Below are positions 9,805 through 17,945 of a stretch of 64,000 bases of DNA, in pieces. Made by a program: the position numbers and the translations under genes. The stretch is from contig NZ_CP095490.1 of NCBI RefSeq assembly GCF_023028345.1, positions 434,001 to 498,000 on the forward strand, written 5' to 3'. The notes beneath the pieces were generated by a model, which worked only from the letters and a program-made list of their open reading frames with translations, was not told the DNA's origin and did not search any database. Numbering within the stretch: position 1 is the first letter of the stretch; each line of letters starts with the position of its first letter. Origin of the DNA: Halorientalis marina. Its GTDB lineage: Archaea > Halobacteriota > Halobacteria > Halobacteriales > Haloarculaceae.

Positions 9805-10194
9805 ATGCCCATCTCGAAAGACGAGTTCCGCTCCATCGACGAGGACGGGCCATCGCTCCCCGACCTCGCGCCGGACACTACCCAGGGTACGGTCTATCGC
9901 TTCCTCCTCGAGCACGCCGACCAGGCGTTCCGCCAGCGGGAGATCGTCGAGGCCGTCGACGTGCCCGAGGGGAGCGTCGGCCCCACGCTGAAGCGCCTCG
10001 AAGAACACGGCCTCGTCGAACACCGCGACCGGTTTTGGACGATCGACGACGCCGAGCACGCGGTCGCGTCGGCAGGGCTTCACGGCGCTGCCACAGCCGA
10101 CGACATCGACGGCGGTTTCTCTGACGACGTCGAGGCCTGGATGGAGACCGCGGTCGACCCCATCGAGTCGGAAGCCGAGCAAGAGGAGCCGTAA
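9805..10194 (+). CDS. MarR-like winged-helix DNA-binding protein
   Basis: 129 aa. Residues about 25-80 form a winged helix: QGTVYRFLLEHADQAFRQRE, then IVEAVDVPEGSVGPTLKRLEEHGLV, then a wing with HRDRFWTI. The C-terminus is acidic. Proteins like this commonly sit beside toxin genes or mobile-element genes in haloarchaea and act as local repressors. Here it precedes an antitoxin/PIN pair with a palindromic operator between them, so it may control that pair. No metal- or ligand-binding site is visible. Confidence 0.7.
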   Translation: MPISKDEFRSIDEDGPSLPDLAPDTTQGTVYRFLLEHADQAFRQREIVEAVDVPEGSVGPTLKRLEEHGLVEHRDRFWTIDDAEHAVASAGLHGAATADDIDGGFSDDVEAWMETAVDPIESEAEQEEP

Positions 10195-10230
10195 TGCTGA
10201 ATACGGGCGTATGCCTTCATCAGCTCCACG

Positions 10231-10260
10231 TGTTCCCATGTGTTCACACACAGGGGAACA
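10231..10260. promoter_or_regulatory. 30-bp palindromic operator upstream of the toxin-antitoxin pair
   Basis: TGTTCCCATGTGTTC faces ACACACAGGGGAACA with 12 of 15 symmetrical positions. A TATA-like stretch (aacttatcaa) follows at 10259-10268, about 25-30 bases before the antitoxin ATG at 10292, so the transcript is probably nearly leaderless. The palindrome covers the BRE/TATA region, where binding of the antitoxin or of the winged-helix protein would block transcription. Confidence 0.6.
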
Positions 10261-10291
10261 ACTTATCAAGCGGGCCTGTGTATCTTCGGTT

Positions 10292-10603
10292 ATGAGTCAG
10301 GAACCGCTCGACAATACGATCAAATTCCGCGCTGGCCCGCTCAAAGAGGCAGCAACCGAGCTCGATTCCATCCACTTGGGTGGAATCAACATCAGTGAAC
10401 TCGCTCGCGAGGGGCTCACCCAGATGCTTCGGCGAGCGATGACAGACGAAGACAAGATTGAGATTTACGAACGCTATTCGACAGGAGATCTCTCTGAGGA
10501 CGCTGCTCGCGTACTCCTCGGTGATGAGTTCGATTTGCTCCAAGAGGATATCGACGCGTTCCGTGAAGCTGCCGAGGACGACACCAGCGACTATCTCGTC
10601 TAA
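10292..10603 (+). CDS. Antitoxin-like protein paired with a PIN toxin
   Basis: 103 aa, acidic. Its core (residues about 25-48) contains the signature LGGINISELAREGL, probably the DNA-binding dimerisation segment, followed by a charged helical tail that would wrap the toxin. Its stop (TAA 10601-10603) directly precedes the ATG of the next gene. This is the tight spacing of type II toxin-antitoxin operons. A paralog sharing LGGINISELAR is at 57592-57897. The family is not named with certainty; the antitoxin role is inferred from context and size. Confidence 0.65.
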   Translation: MSQEPLDNTIKFRAGPLKEAATELDSIHLGGINISELAREGLTQMLRRAMTDEDKIEIYERYSTGDLSEDAARVLLGDEFDLLQEDIDAFREAAEDDTSDYLV

Positions 10604-11209
10604 ATGGCCAGCGGCACCACACGGTATCCAATTTTAGTCGATACCGACGCGCTGATCGCCGTCGCAAACAGCTCCGTGTGGCCCCAGATCACCGCCCACG
10701 TCGGTCTCACAACGACGAACGTCTGCAAACAGGAACTCAAGCGGCACGCCGAAAACACGCGCGAGACCGCACCAGAGGGTAGTCGACCATACCAACTTCA
10801 TTACGGGAGCCGTACAGCGCTCGATGCGCTCGAAGATGACGAAACACCGCTCACTCAAGTGACGAGCGTCCCCCGGCCCCACGGAGCAGACGCCGGCGAG
10901 GAATCGCTCCGACAGGAAGTAGTACAGAATCCCGAGGCTATCGACTACGTCATCCTGATGGACGCAACCGGCCGGCGTTCGATTCGTCGCGCTGTCGACG
11001 ACCAAGCCGGAGATATCCGTGTTGTCACACCGCCGTTTCTGTTCTACATCCTCTCCGACAACGAGCTCATTTCGCGTCGTGAGTTCTGCGAAGCGTGCGG
11101 AGAGCTGTTGGAGCGTGAGGGCTGGACCGGATACAACACCGTAAAAGCTGCGTGGAAGGGGATTCCGATTGATTGTAGCGATATTCTGGACGACCACCTG
11201 CTCCCGTGA
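10604..11209 (+). CDS. PIN-like ribonuclease toxin
   Basis: 201 aa. The N-terminus has the PIN pattern of two Asp in a buried strand (ILVDTDALIAVA, about residues 10-21). A Glu follows in GEESLRQEV (about 103) and an Asp in DYVILMDATG (about 120-125). These acidic residues would coordinate the divalent metals needed to cut RNA. It starts immediately after the antitoxin stop and ends ten bases before the recombinase ATG, so antitoxin, toxin and recombinase look like one transcription unit. It is longer than typical VapC (about 130 aa), with an extra C-terminal part containing CEACGELL. Confidence 0.65.
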   Translation: MASGTTRYPILVDTDALIAVANSSVWPQITAHVGLTTTNVCKQELKRHAENTRETAPEGSRPYQLHYGSRTALDALEDDETPLTQVTSVPRPHGADAGEESLRQEVVQNPEAIDYVILMDATGRRSIRRAVDDQAGDIRVVTPPFLFYILSDNELISRREFCEACGELLEREGWTGYNTVKAAWKGIPIDCSDILDDHLLP

Positions 11210-11218
11210 CGAACCCGT

Positions 11219-11563
11219 ATGAATCAGAACACTTCATCGACACGCGACGGTACGACAGCGCTCACGCGTTCCTTCGAGCGCTATCTCCAGGACAAAGGGA
11301 AAGGCCGCGGTGGGGACGGTGGGAACTATCGACGAAACGCCGCTCGCGAACTCGAGCGGTTCGCCGAGTGGGCCGCCGGCGACCGCGGCGCCGGCGACTG
11401 GACCGGGATCGTCCCCGACGACGTCGACCGGGAGCCCACCTTCGACGATCTCGACGAACGCGTCTTCCGGGAGTACGCCCGGCATCTCGCTGGTGACCGT
11501 GGTCTCAAGCAGAACACCGTCCAAACCTATTATCGCTATATCTCTGCGTGGTGTGGCTGGTGT
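11219..11563 (+). pseudogene. N-terminal fragment of a tyrosine recombinase, interrupted
   Basis: 115 codons encode the SAM-like core-binding domain of a XerC/D-type integrase (helical segments around YLQDKGKG, NYRRNAARELERFAEWA, FREYARHL and QNTVQTYYRYISAWCGWC). The reading frame runs into the inserted element and stops at 11582-11584 with no catalytic residues. Joining codon TGT 11561-11563 directly to GTC 45459-45461 restores one open frame of 413 aa. The gene follows the toxin after ten bases, as in plasmid or integrated-element maintenance cassettes. Confidence 0.9.
11558..11563. repeat. Target-site duplication, left copy (TGGTGT)
   Basis: TGGTGT directly precedes the left inverted repeat. 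The same six bases directly follow the right inverted repeat at 45453-45458. One copy belongs to the original recombinase codons Trp-Cys. Confidence 0.85.
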
Positions 11564-11580
11564 CACAGTTTCGGAGGATG
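11564..11580 (+). repeat. Left terminal inverted repeat of the cargo transposon
   Basis: CACAGTTTCGGAGGATG. It matches the inverted right end at 14 of 17 positions (CACA, three differences, TCGGAGGATG). Confidence 0.85.
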
Positions 11581-11752
11581 GTAGTATTCGGGCCGATTTC
11601 CGCTCGGAATCGCCGACATCCGACGTTATACGAGTGGGAGTTGAGATAAAATGGAGTCAGTACAGCCCAAATGTCAAGAAAATGCACCGCTAAATCGGAG
11701 CCAGAACAGCGTAGCCACTCACGGCTGGGCAGACACGTTGTAGAGCAGCAAC

Positions 11753-13087
11753 TCAGTCAGCTGGAATCAGCCCTGCACAGACACGCTCGACACACTCACC
11801 AGCTGTGAGCACTGGTGCGTACTCCATTTCCCCGTCAACGCTCGCTTTCAGCAGAAAGTCCGTCAGCCGCCAAATATTGTACAGTAACACCGCGAACACG
11901 AAGTAGAACAGCCTGATGCAGTAGTCCTTCGAGGATGTCTTCGCGAGAAAGTCGTGCTTGATTGATTTGTACTCGTTCTCGATCTGCCAGCGGCGGCTGT
12001 ACCGCCGACAGAACGTTTCGGCTTCGTCCGGCCCGACCCGAAGATTGGTCGCGAACACGGTTGTTCCGTCGCCCTTCGTCGATGGCACGTACAGAAACCG
12101 CATCGGGTGCGACCCCAATTCAACGTCGACGACTGCTGATTCCACGGCTACCTCGTGATTGTCCTCGATCATCGTCTCGATAGCTTCCTGCTCCGTGCTG
12201 GCGATTCGCTTTGGAATCAGGTAGTTCACATCGAGATTGGAGAGCGTCTGGTACACTCGCATCGAATCGAACTCCCTGTCGCACAGCACCGTCTCGATGG
12301 GAACGTGTTCTTTCGCTCGGTTCACTAATCGCCGGACAATCCGATGAACTTTGTTCGGTGGATTGTCGTCCCACGCAGAACTCTCACGGACTGGCTCAAC
12401 GGCTAACACTAGCGGAATATTCTGTCCTACGATCGATAGCGTTGCAAACTTGAACGCTCGGTCTTCCGGAGTCAGCCCACTGACCATCGGCATCCCCTCC
12501 ACGTCGCCGTAGTATGGCACGGTCGTGATGTCGATCGCCGCGGTCACCGGTCGTCGGAACGCTGTTTCCGACGCGATAGCAGAGAGCAGGCGGTCGCAGG
12601 CCTGATCAAACCCCTCGATCAGCTCTGCTGGCGCGAACTGTTTCAGCGTTCGCAGGTGGGTATCGCCGTGCGGGCCGTACTCCTCACCCCGACGTACCTG
12701 AAACCGCGACGCACCTTGGGCAGTGCCACAGCCGACCATCCCCATGAACGTCTGTAACTCGAAAAATTGTGTGTCGTCGTAGGTGGCATTCTCGGCTCGT
12801 CCCGAGTCGAATCCACCGAAGCCATGCTCACGAGCAAGGCGAGTAGTTCGGTGAACCACCTCGTCAGTGAACGCATCGCCGATCTCAGTCTGGTTCCCAT
12901 TGGTTTCTGGTATTCTATCCCTCTCTGGGGTAAGAACCTCTGCTTTCGGCCGAACTGCCGGGACTGAGAGCCCGTCGTCGTGGACTTCTTTCACCAGATA
13001 GTGGGAAGCAGTAGTGATGAATTTCTGAACGGTACCATTGAACCGGTTCCGCCACGTTCGGGATAGAACTGACTCGCCCGGTATTCG
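11753..13087 (-). pseudogene. Cargo-transposon transposase, C-terminal part (gene split by an IS)
   Basis: 444 codons continue the DDE transposase begun at 14300-14034. The part starts RIPGESVLSRTWRNRF. It contains AAIDITTVPYYGD, then VLCDREFDSMRVYQ with YLIPKR, and RRWQIENEYKSIKHDF with the catalytic Glu. The C-terminus has the aromatic helices FYFVFAVLLYNIWR. A GTG at 12994 could begin a 413-aa product lacking the N-terminal domain. It is related to the transposase at 7638-9320. Its stop is 189 bp from the transposon's left end. All catalytic motifs remain, but the N-terminal, probably DNA-binding, part is separated. Confidence 0.85.
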
Positions 13088-13095
13088 TTCTAATC
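13088..13095. repeat. 8-bp target duplication, left copy (TTCTAATC)
   Basis: TTCTAATC flanks the IS5-like element here and again at 14034-14041. The length matches the 8-bp duplications known for ISH1-type elements. Confidence 0.85.
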
Positions 13096-14033
13096 TGCTT
13101 TGTTGAATCCACGGACAGCGTAGCGATCACCGTTTGATAGCTTGTTCGAGGTTGTAGACGGCGGCGGTCAGCACCAGTTCACGGAACTCGCGGTACCAGA
13201 CGCTCGGCCTGACAGCGGAGCCGTATCGGCGCTTGATGGCCGAGAAGGCGGTTTCGGCCATCCAGCGCTGCCCGTAAGCCTCGCTGTCCAACCGTGCGTT
13301 GTGGGCGTGGTCGTAGTGTGCGAACAGCCGGTGTTTGATGAGTGGCCGGACGCCCTCCGACCGGAGGGCGTCCCGTAGCGACTGATCGTCGTAGCCTTTG
13401 TCTCCGGCGAGATTCTCTAACACGTCGGTGTTGCGCAGCGCCACCCGACGGCCCACCTGTGTATCGTGCGGCCAGTGTGCCGAGATATGGATGTCCAGGA
13501 CGGCACACGTCTCTGTATCGACCAGCGCCGTCGTTTTGAGCGTGCGTATGTCGTGATCCGAGCGTCTCCGGTAGTGGCTGGATGCCGCCTCACGGTCGAA
13601 AAACGTGGCATCCACCGCGCCGTGGTCGCCGGGATCGCACCGGGCCGCCGACCGGTCGAGCAGTTGTCGCCAGACACGGGTAGGCACCCGCTCGAACGAG
13701 CGGCACAGCGTCGAGGGTGCCGGGAATCCCCAGCGGGACAACTGCAAGAGAGCGCGGACACGATCCATCTCGCTCGCCCAGTCGACGAGTTCGCGGTAGG
13801 TCGCGTCCATGTGAACGCGCAAAAAGTGCAGCGTGAGATGCTTCCAGTCGGCAAATCCATTGCCAGCCGGATCGCTCACCACCGCCGTGGGGCTGGCGGC
13901 ACAGCGCTTTTGAGCGAGCGATGCTGCTTGTTTAACGAAGCGGAAGAGGAGTTTAGGCACACTCGGCTCTTCCGCTTCGCTTTCACCTTCAGAGCGACGC
14001 TATCCTGCCGCCGTCATCGGATTCAACAGAGCA
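13096..14033 (-). mobile_element. Complete IS5/ISH1-like insertion sequence, 938 bp
   Basis: The ends are TGCTTTGTTGAATCC (13096-13110) and GGATTCAACAGAGCA (14019-14033), inverted repeats matching at 14 of 15 positions. The flanks carry TTCTAATC on both sides. It encodes one transposase. It inserted into the transposase gene of the cargo transposon, and removing it with one duplication restores the sequence VFGLERIPGES in frame. The insertion is therefore younger than that gene. Confidence 0.92.
13127..13960 (-). CDS. IS5-family (ISH1-like) transposase
   Basis: 277 aa, apparently intact. It has the DDE transposase layout: a first Asp in HGAVDATFFDRE (about residue 118), a second in LAGDKGYDD (about 188) and a Glu in RWMAETAFSAIKRRYG (about 235) with the family's YGS-containing tail. 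The N-terminal region has helices for end recognition (HLTLHFLRVHMDATYRELVDW). It is the only gene of the 938-bp element and ends about 30 bp from the lower inverted repeat. No frameshift is visible, so this IS may still be active. Confidence 0.9.
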   Translation of the reverse strand: MPKLLFRFVKQAASLAQKRCAASPTAVVSDPAGNGFADWKHLTLHFLRVHMDATYRELVDWASEMDRVRALLQLSRWGFPAPSTLCRSFERVPTRVWRQLLDRSAARCDPGDHGAVDATFFDREAASSHYRRRSDHDIRTLKTTALVDTETCAVLDIHISAHWPHDTQVGRRVALRNTDVLENLAGDKGYDDQSLRDALRSEGVRPLIKHRLFAHYDHAHNARLDSEAYGQRWMAETAFSAIKRRYGSAVRPSVWYREFRELVLTAAVYNLEQAIKR

Positions 14034-14041
14034 TTCTAATC
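14034..14041. repeat. 8-bp target duplication, right copy (TTCTAATC)
   Basis: This is the second copy of the IS5-like element's target duplication. On the minus strand it encodes part of Gly-Leu-Glu of the interrupted transposase. Confidence 0.85.
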
Positions 14042-14300
14042 CAAACACGTCTGCTAATTCTGGGTACTGAGAAAGTTTGCGATAGCTGTCGCCTGTGATT
14101 TCCCGATAAATAAACAGCCGAACAATCCCCTCGAAGCAGTATGGGGCTGGGTGCCAGTCTGGATACAGGTCGGTAAGTTCCCCAAAAGGTCCATCCACAG
14201 TACTGATAGCCTCCTCGAGAGATGTCCCGTCTCGAAGCTGCGCTCGAAGTTTTATTCCAACGATATATGCGTTCGTTAGCTGGATCGAGCCCTCAGTCAT
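14034..14300 (-). pseudogene. Cargo-transposon transposase, N-terminal part (gene split by an IS)
   Basis: 89 codons from ATG 14300 encode the N-terminal domain (TEGSIQLTNAYIVGIK, then APYCFEGIVRLFIYRE and YPELADVFGLE), ending at the 8-bp duplication. Joined to 13087-11753 it gives a continuous 533-aa protein. Its start overlaps the stop of the upstream same-strand gene in the sequence ATGACTGA, which is typical of translational coupling and unusual for a transposase. Readthrough into the IS adds only a short foreign tail before a stop at 13989. Confidence 0.85.
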
Positions 14301-15018
14301 TACTCGTTTGATCGCTCATCCGCTGGATCACCACTGCCAACACTGTCGCCAGTATCGTGAGTACAACTGCACCAGCCGCCGCAATCTCGTGGGCTGGTGA
14401 GACGTGCTGCACTGTTCCGTCCACGATTGGCTCAACTGGGAGCAGAGTATGATGTGGTGTCCCGACGATTGGGACGAAATAATCCACGAGATCGTTGAAC
14501 CCGTACCACACGACAGCGACGAGAATCGCACGGGGCGGGAATGCACTGTACCTGCGGACGAGGAACGCCTCGGCAGCCATCCCGAGATGAGACACGAACA
14601 AGAAGCCGTACATCGCCTTCGACGCGAGTGCCTGGCCCAGAAACGGGACGATCTGCGGCGGTGCAACGACCGTGGCGAGAAACGCGTCCGCGAACACCGT
14701 CAGGACGTACGGCGTCCAGAGGCCGAGTTTGAGACAGCCGAAAAACGCGAGCACGTTCAGGTATTCGTTCGGCCGCCCGAGTTTGTAGAGTGCCAGTGAG
14801 AGCGCGATAAACAACGTTGCCATCGGGCTGTCCGGAACGACTGGCCACGCGGCGAGTGGCTCGAGACGGAACTGAGGGATGTAGTACCAGAAGCCAAAGA
14901 CTGTCCCGAGCAGATTGATACCGACGATTACCCACGCGTACTCCAGTGCCACATTCTCGACACGCCTGATAGGTGGCCCGAGAAACCGGGACCAGCCGTC
15001 AGTCTGTTCTGTGTCCAT
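14293..15018 (-). CDS. DUF1405 family membrane protein
   Basis: 241 aa from ATG 15018, which overlaps the end of the preceding ATPase gene by 20 bases. It has about six hydrophobic segments (for example VIVGINLLGTVFGFWYYIP, TLFIALSLALYKLG and AAGAVVLTILATVLAVV). The motifs FGFWYYIPQF and WYGFNDLVDYF match the DUF1405 family. Its function is unknown. Here it is the last cargo gene of the Ni/Co transporter operon and could be an accessory membrane component. Its stop codon overlaps the start of the transposase gene. Confidence 0.75.
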   Translation of the reverse strand: MDTEQTDGWSRFLGPPIRRVENVALEYAWVIVGINLLGTVFGFWYYIPQFRLEPLAAWPVVPDSPMATLFIALSLALYKLGRPNEYLNVLAFFGCLKLGLWTPYVLTVFADAFLATVVAPPQIVPFLGQALASKAMYGFLFVSHLGMAAEAFLVRRYSAFPPRAILVAVVWYGFNDLVDYFVPIVGTPHHTLLPVEPIVDGTVQHVSPAHEIAAAGAVVLTILATVLAVVIQRMSDQTSND

Positions 15019-15877
15019 CGAGTTGCGACGTGGCAGTCCGTCCTGATTCACTCCCAGTAAGGAGTTCGACGAGTTCAGCCTCCGTGACCGGTTGCGTTTC
15101 GGTGCCCAGTCCCGCGTCACGGGCAACGCGGACGGCACTGGGTGGGTGGAGGTTTGCTTTGGCGAGCAATTCGGGGTCGTAGAACACCTCACGTGGTGTG
15201 CCTTCCCCAATGACGTTCCCATCGTGCATCACGCAGATTCTGTCTGCGACCTCGGCTGCGAACTCGAGGTCGTGCGTCGAGAGGACGACGCTGATGCCTT
15301 CTTCGTGAATCGTCCGCACGCGGTCGGCGACCAGACGAGAGCGCTCTGGGTCGAGGCCAGCAAGCGGTTCGTCGAGGACGATCACGCTGGGTTCGAGCAC
15401 GAGCACACCAGCGAGTCCCACCAGGCGTTTTTCACCACCACTCAGGTAGTGAGGAATCCGGTCTTCGAGATGGCTCGCGTCGACAGTCGCTAACGCCTCT
15501 CGCGCACGTTCCTGTGCTTCGTCGGCTGGAACACCATAGTTCTGGAGGCCGAATAGCACGTCGTCCAGCACGGTCGGCGCGACGAGTTGTGTATCGGCAT
15601 CCTGGAAGACGAAACCGACTTCCTTCCGCGCGTGCGCTTTGTTATCCTCGGTGATCGGCGTGCCATCGACGACGAGTTCGCCGTCGTCGGGCACGAGCGT
15701 CGCGTTCAGGTGCTCCATCAGCGTCGATTTCCCTGCGCCGTTCCCGCCGACGAGGGCGACGACTTCGTCCGAGTAGACCTGGAAGTCGACCTCGTGCATC
15801 CCGACGGTCCCGTCGGGGTAGGTGTGGGCCTCACAGTGGAGGTCGACTAACGGCTCGCCCGTCTCGTCGCTACTCAT
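14999..15877 (-). CDS. cbiO: ECF transporter ATPase for Ni/Co uptake
   Basis: 292 aa from ATG 15877, whose ATGA overlaps the stop of the permease gene. A longer reading to 15934 has no support. It has Walker A GGNGAGKST (about 43-51), a Q-loop FVFQDADTQL, the ABC signature YLSGGEKRLVG, Walker B VIVLDEPLAGLD and the switch His in LSTHDLEF. The QDADTQ stretch and order of genes fit the A-component (CbiO/NikO) of energy-coupling-factor metal importers. It powers uptake through the membrane proteins encoded just upstream. Confidence 0.9.
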   Translation of the reverse strand: MSSDETGEPLVDLHCEAHTYPDGTVGMHEVDFQVYSDEVVALVGGNGAGKSTLMEHLNATLVPDDGELVVDGTPITEDNKAHARKEVGFVFQDADTQLVAPTVLDDVLFGLQNYGVPADEAQERAREALATVDASHLEDRIPHYLSGGEKRLVGLAGVLVLEPSVIVLDEPLAGLDPERSRLVADRVRTIHEEGISVVLSTHDLEFAAEVADRICVMHDGNVIGEGTPREVFYDPELLAKANLHPPSAVRVARDAGLGTETQPVTEAELVELLTGSESGRTATSQLDGHRTD

Positions 15878-16689
15878 AGCGACACCACCCCATAGACGGC
15901 GACCAGCGCGTAGCCGACGACGGCGACGTAACACGCGACGACCGCGACGAGTTCACGGAGGGGCGGGCGCGGAACGTCACCGTAGAGCGTGATGTCGCCG
16001 TCGTAGCCGCGGGCCTCCATCGACTTGACGAGCCGCTCGGAGCGTTCGATGGCCGTCAACAGCGTCATGCCGAGGATGCGTGCGTAGGTGCGCCGGTTCG
16101 CCCAGAACTCCGAAAGGCTCGCACCGCGTGCGAGGACAGCCTTTACGAGGTCTTCGAGCGTCTCGATCATGACGAAGGTGAACCGGTACGTGAGTAAGGC
16201 GACCTGGTCGATCGGGCTCGGAAGCGTCCGCCCGAGCAGGTACGCGATGTCGGCGTACCGGGTTGTCATCGTCGCGGTGAGCGCGAACGTCACGACGGTC
16301 AGCGACCGGCAGGACAGCTCCGCGAAGAGGATCGCTCCTTCCCAGGTAACCGACAATTCTCCAAGCGGCGTCCCGAGCGCACCGCCGATGGGTGTCCCGG
16401 GTTCGAGGAACGCGAGCGGACCCGCAACGGAGACAATGAACAGCAACGGGAGCGTGTACCAGAGCGCCAGTCGCCGGTACGGCAGGCCGGCGACGCCGTA
16501 CACGACCAGCGTCGCAGCGTACACGCCCGCGAGGATCGCTAGCATGTCTGTCACCGTCACCGTTAGCACGAGCGCGCCGACGATGCCGAACTTCGTCCAC
16601 GGGTTGACGCGATGCAGCGGGCTATCGCGGTGTTCCGCGTATGCCGTGATGAGTCGTGGGTCCGGAACGTGGTTCGAGAGCGTCGTCAT
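15874..16689 (-). CDS. cbiQ: ECF transporter transmembrane component for Ni/Co uptake
   Basis: 271 aa with about five membrane segments. The cytoplasmic coupling region contains LARGASLSEFWANRRTY and RSERLVKSMEARGYDGD, the two conserved Arg/Gly-containing helices that dock on the ATPase in the CbiQ family. It begins four bases after the upstream small membrane gene and overlaps the ATPase gene by ATGA. Together with its neighbours it completes a cobalt/nickel ECF importer. Confidence 0.9.
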   Translation of the reverse strand: MTTLSNHVPDPRLITAYAEHRDSPLHRVNPWTKFGIVGALVLTVTVTDMLAILAGVYAATLVVYGVAGLPYRRLALWYTLPLLFIVSVAGPLAFLEPGTPIGGALGTPLGELSVTWEGAILFAELSCRSLTVVTFALTATMTTRYADIAYLLGRTLPSPIDQVALLTYRFTFVMIETLEDLVKAVLARGASLSEFWANRRTYARILGMTLLTAIERSERLVKSMEARGYDGDITLYGDVPRPPLRELVAVVACYVAVVGYALVAVYGVVSL

Positions 16690-16693
16690 CGGC

Positions 16694-17008
16694 TCAGGCA
16701 GCCCTGTCGTCCAGGCCGCGATACCGGTTGGCGTAGACGTAGAGGCCGATGCCGATGACGACCAGCAGGACGACCAGCCCGACGAACTCCATGACCATGC
16801 CGCCCTTGCGGATCGGGCCGGCGATGATGACCCCGCGACCGGGATCGATCAACGCGCCCCCACTCTCTTTGACACCGCGCTGAAGTGCCTTCGCGGACCG
16901 CTTGGCCCAGGGAAGCGCACCGCCAGTCGCTCTGAAGCCCCAGAGCCCAGCCGCGACGGCAACCGCGAACAGCGCGGCGAGACTGCCGTACTGCTTCCAG
17001 CGCTGCAT
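16694..17008 (-). CDS. Small CbiN/NikN-like accessory membrane protein
   Basis: 104 aa with an N-terminal membrane segment (GSLAALFAVAVAAGLWGF) and a second near residues 72-92 (MEFVGLVVLLVVIGIGLYVYANRY), joined by a basic extracytoplasmic loop. That two-helix layout and the position between the substrate-binding and T components fit the N-component of CbiMNQO/NikMNQO systems. Sequence identity to classical CbiN looks low. The start overlaps the upstream stop as TGATG. Confidence 0.7.
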   Translation of the reverse strand: MQRWKQYGSLAALFAVAVAAGLWGFRATGGALPWAKRSAKALQRGVKESGGALIDPGRGVIIAGPIRKGGMVMEFVGLVVLLVVIGIGLYVYANRYRGLDDRAA

Positions 17009-17691
17009 CAGGCGGTCACCCCTGCGGGTTCGTCCTCACCGCGCTGGCGGTCGGTCAGTCCCACGAGGTCGGGTCGAACCGACGCGAGGAACTGGACGAT
17101 AAAGCCGGTCAGGATACCCTCGATGACTGCGACGCCAAGGTTGAGGCCGACGAGGCCAGCCACGGCGACCGTCAGGTCCGCGCGTGGGAGTGCGCTGCCG
17201 TTGACGCCGCTGATGACGATGATCGCACCCATCAGGAGAGCGCCGGCCGAGAGACCGATGGTCGCGGCACCGGCACTCGCGGGGAAGACGTCCCAGTCCA
17301 TCCCCATCAGCGTCTTGAAGATGTAGTAGGCGACGATGGCTTCCGTGGCGTTCACGAGCGTGTTCGCGCCGAGCAGGCCGACCGCACCGTGGCCGAGTGC
17401 CGCCGAGAAGATGTTGACAACGAGTGCAACGAGTGCCCCGAGGGTCGGACCCGCGAGGATGCCGACCAGCCCGGTGAGATTCATGTGGATGCCGCCCCAC
17501 ACGGGCAGGTTCAGCTGGAAGACCGCGAAACTCGCGGCCGCGCCGATGCCCGCGAGCGCGATATGTTGGGTTTTGATGCCGCCTTTCCGGACGCGGTAGG
17601 TGACGACGCTGATCAGTCCGACGCCGACGAGCGTCCAGAGGACCAGTGCCCACAGCGGGAACGAGCCCTCTCCGAGATGGATATGTGCCAT
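17008..17691 (-). CDS. cbiM: ECF transporter substrate-binding membrane protein for Ni/Co
   Basis: 227 aa. The N-terminus MAHIHLGEG carries the His residues that, with the N-terminal amine, bind Ni or Co in the CbiM/NikM family. About six to seven membrane segments follow, including a conserved GGIHMNLTGLVGILAGP loop and LLGANTLVNATEA. It is the first gene of the operon cbiM-N-Q-O-DUF1405. Ni and Co transporters of this family cannot be separated with confidence by sequence alone. Nearby NikR-type genes make nickel, or cobalt for the neighbouring cobalamin enzyme, equally plausible. Confidence 0.88.
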   Translation of the reverse strand: MAHIHLGEGSFPLWALVLWTLVGVGLISVVTYRVRKGGIKTQHIALAGIGAAASFAVFQLNLPVWGGIHMNLTGLVGILAGPTLGALVALVVNIFSAALGHGAVGLLGANTLVNATEAIVAYYIFKTLMGMDWDVFPASAGAATIGLSAGALLMGAIIVISGVNGSALPRADLTVAVAGLVGLNLGVAVIEGILTGFIVQFLASVRPDLVGLTDRQRGEDEPAGVTA

Positions 17692-17718
17692 GTGTAGTTA
17701 GCAATCTAGAGTGCAAAT

Positions 17719-17756
17719 ATAATAAATCTACGTTCTATCGCCGTAGCAGTTATTAT
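17719..17756. promoter_or_regulatory. AT-rich inverted repeat in the Ni/Co importer promoter
   Basis: ATAATAA at 17719-17725 and its inverse TTATTAT at 17750-17756 lie upstream of cbiM (ATG 17691). Similar repeats stand before the Zn transporter, NikR-type and cupin genes in this island. The rest of the 17692-17945 gap shows nothing recognisable. Confidence 0.5.
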
Positions 17757-17945
17757 TAATTCTCGTTTGTGGGTCTCGAGTTGTTACTGACGACGTCCAC
17801 ATTCCCAGGTCGGTTAGATAACTGTCCGCAAGCCGAACTACTGGGCCGGGGTAGCACTCGCGACCCGGTTTCTGCTCCTGTTTTCCCGTGTCCACGGTAC
17901 CGTGTCGAAGACAGTTCGACGCTGCTAGTGGTGACCAGAAAACGG

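Noticed and set aside
17692..17945. Possible cobalamin riboswitch before the Ni/Co importer
   Set aside because: No conserved B12-box-like sequence or multi-stem core was seen, and such riboswitches are rare in archaea.
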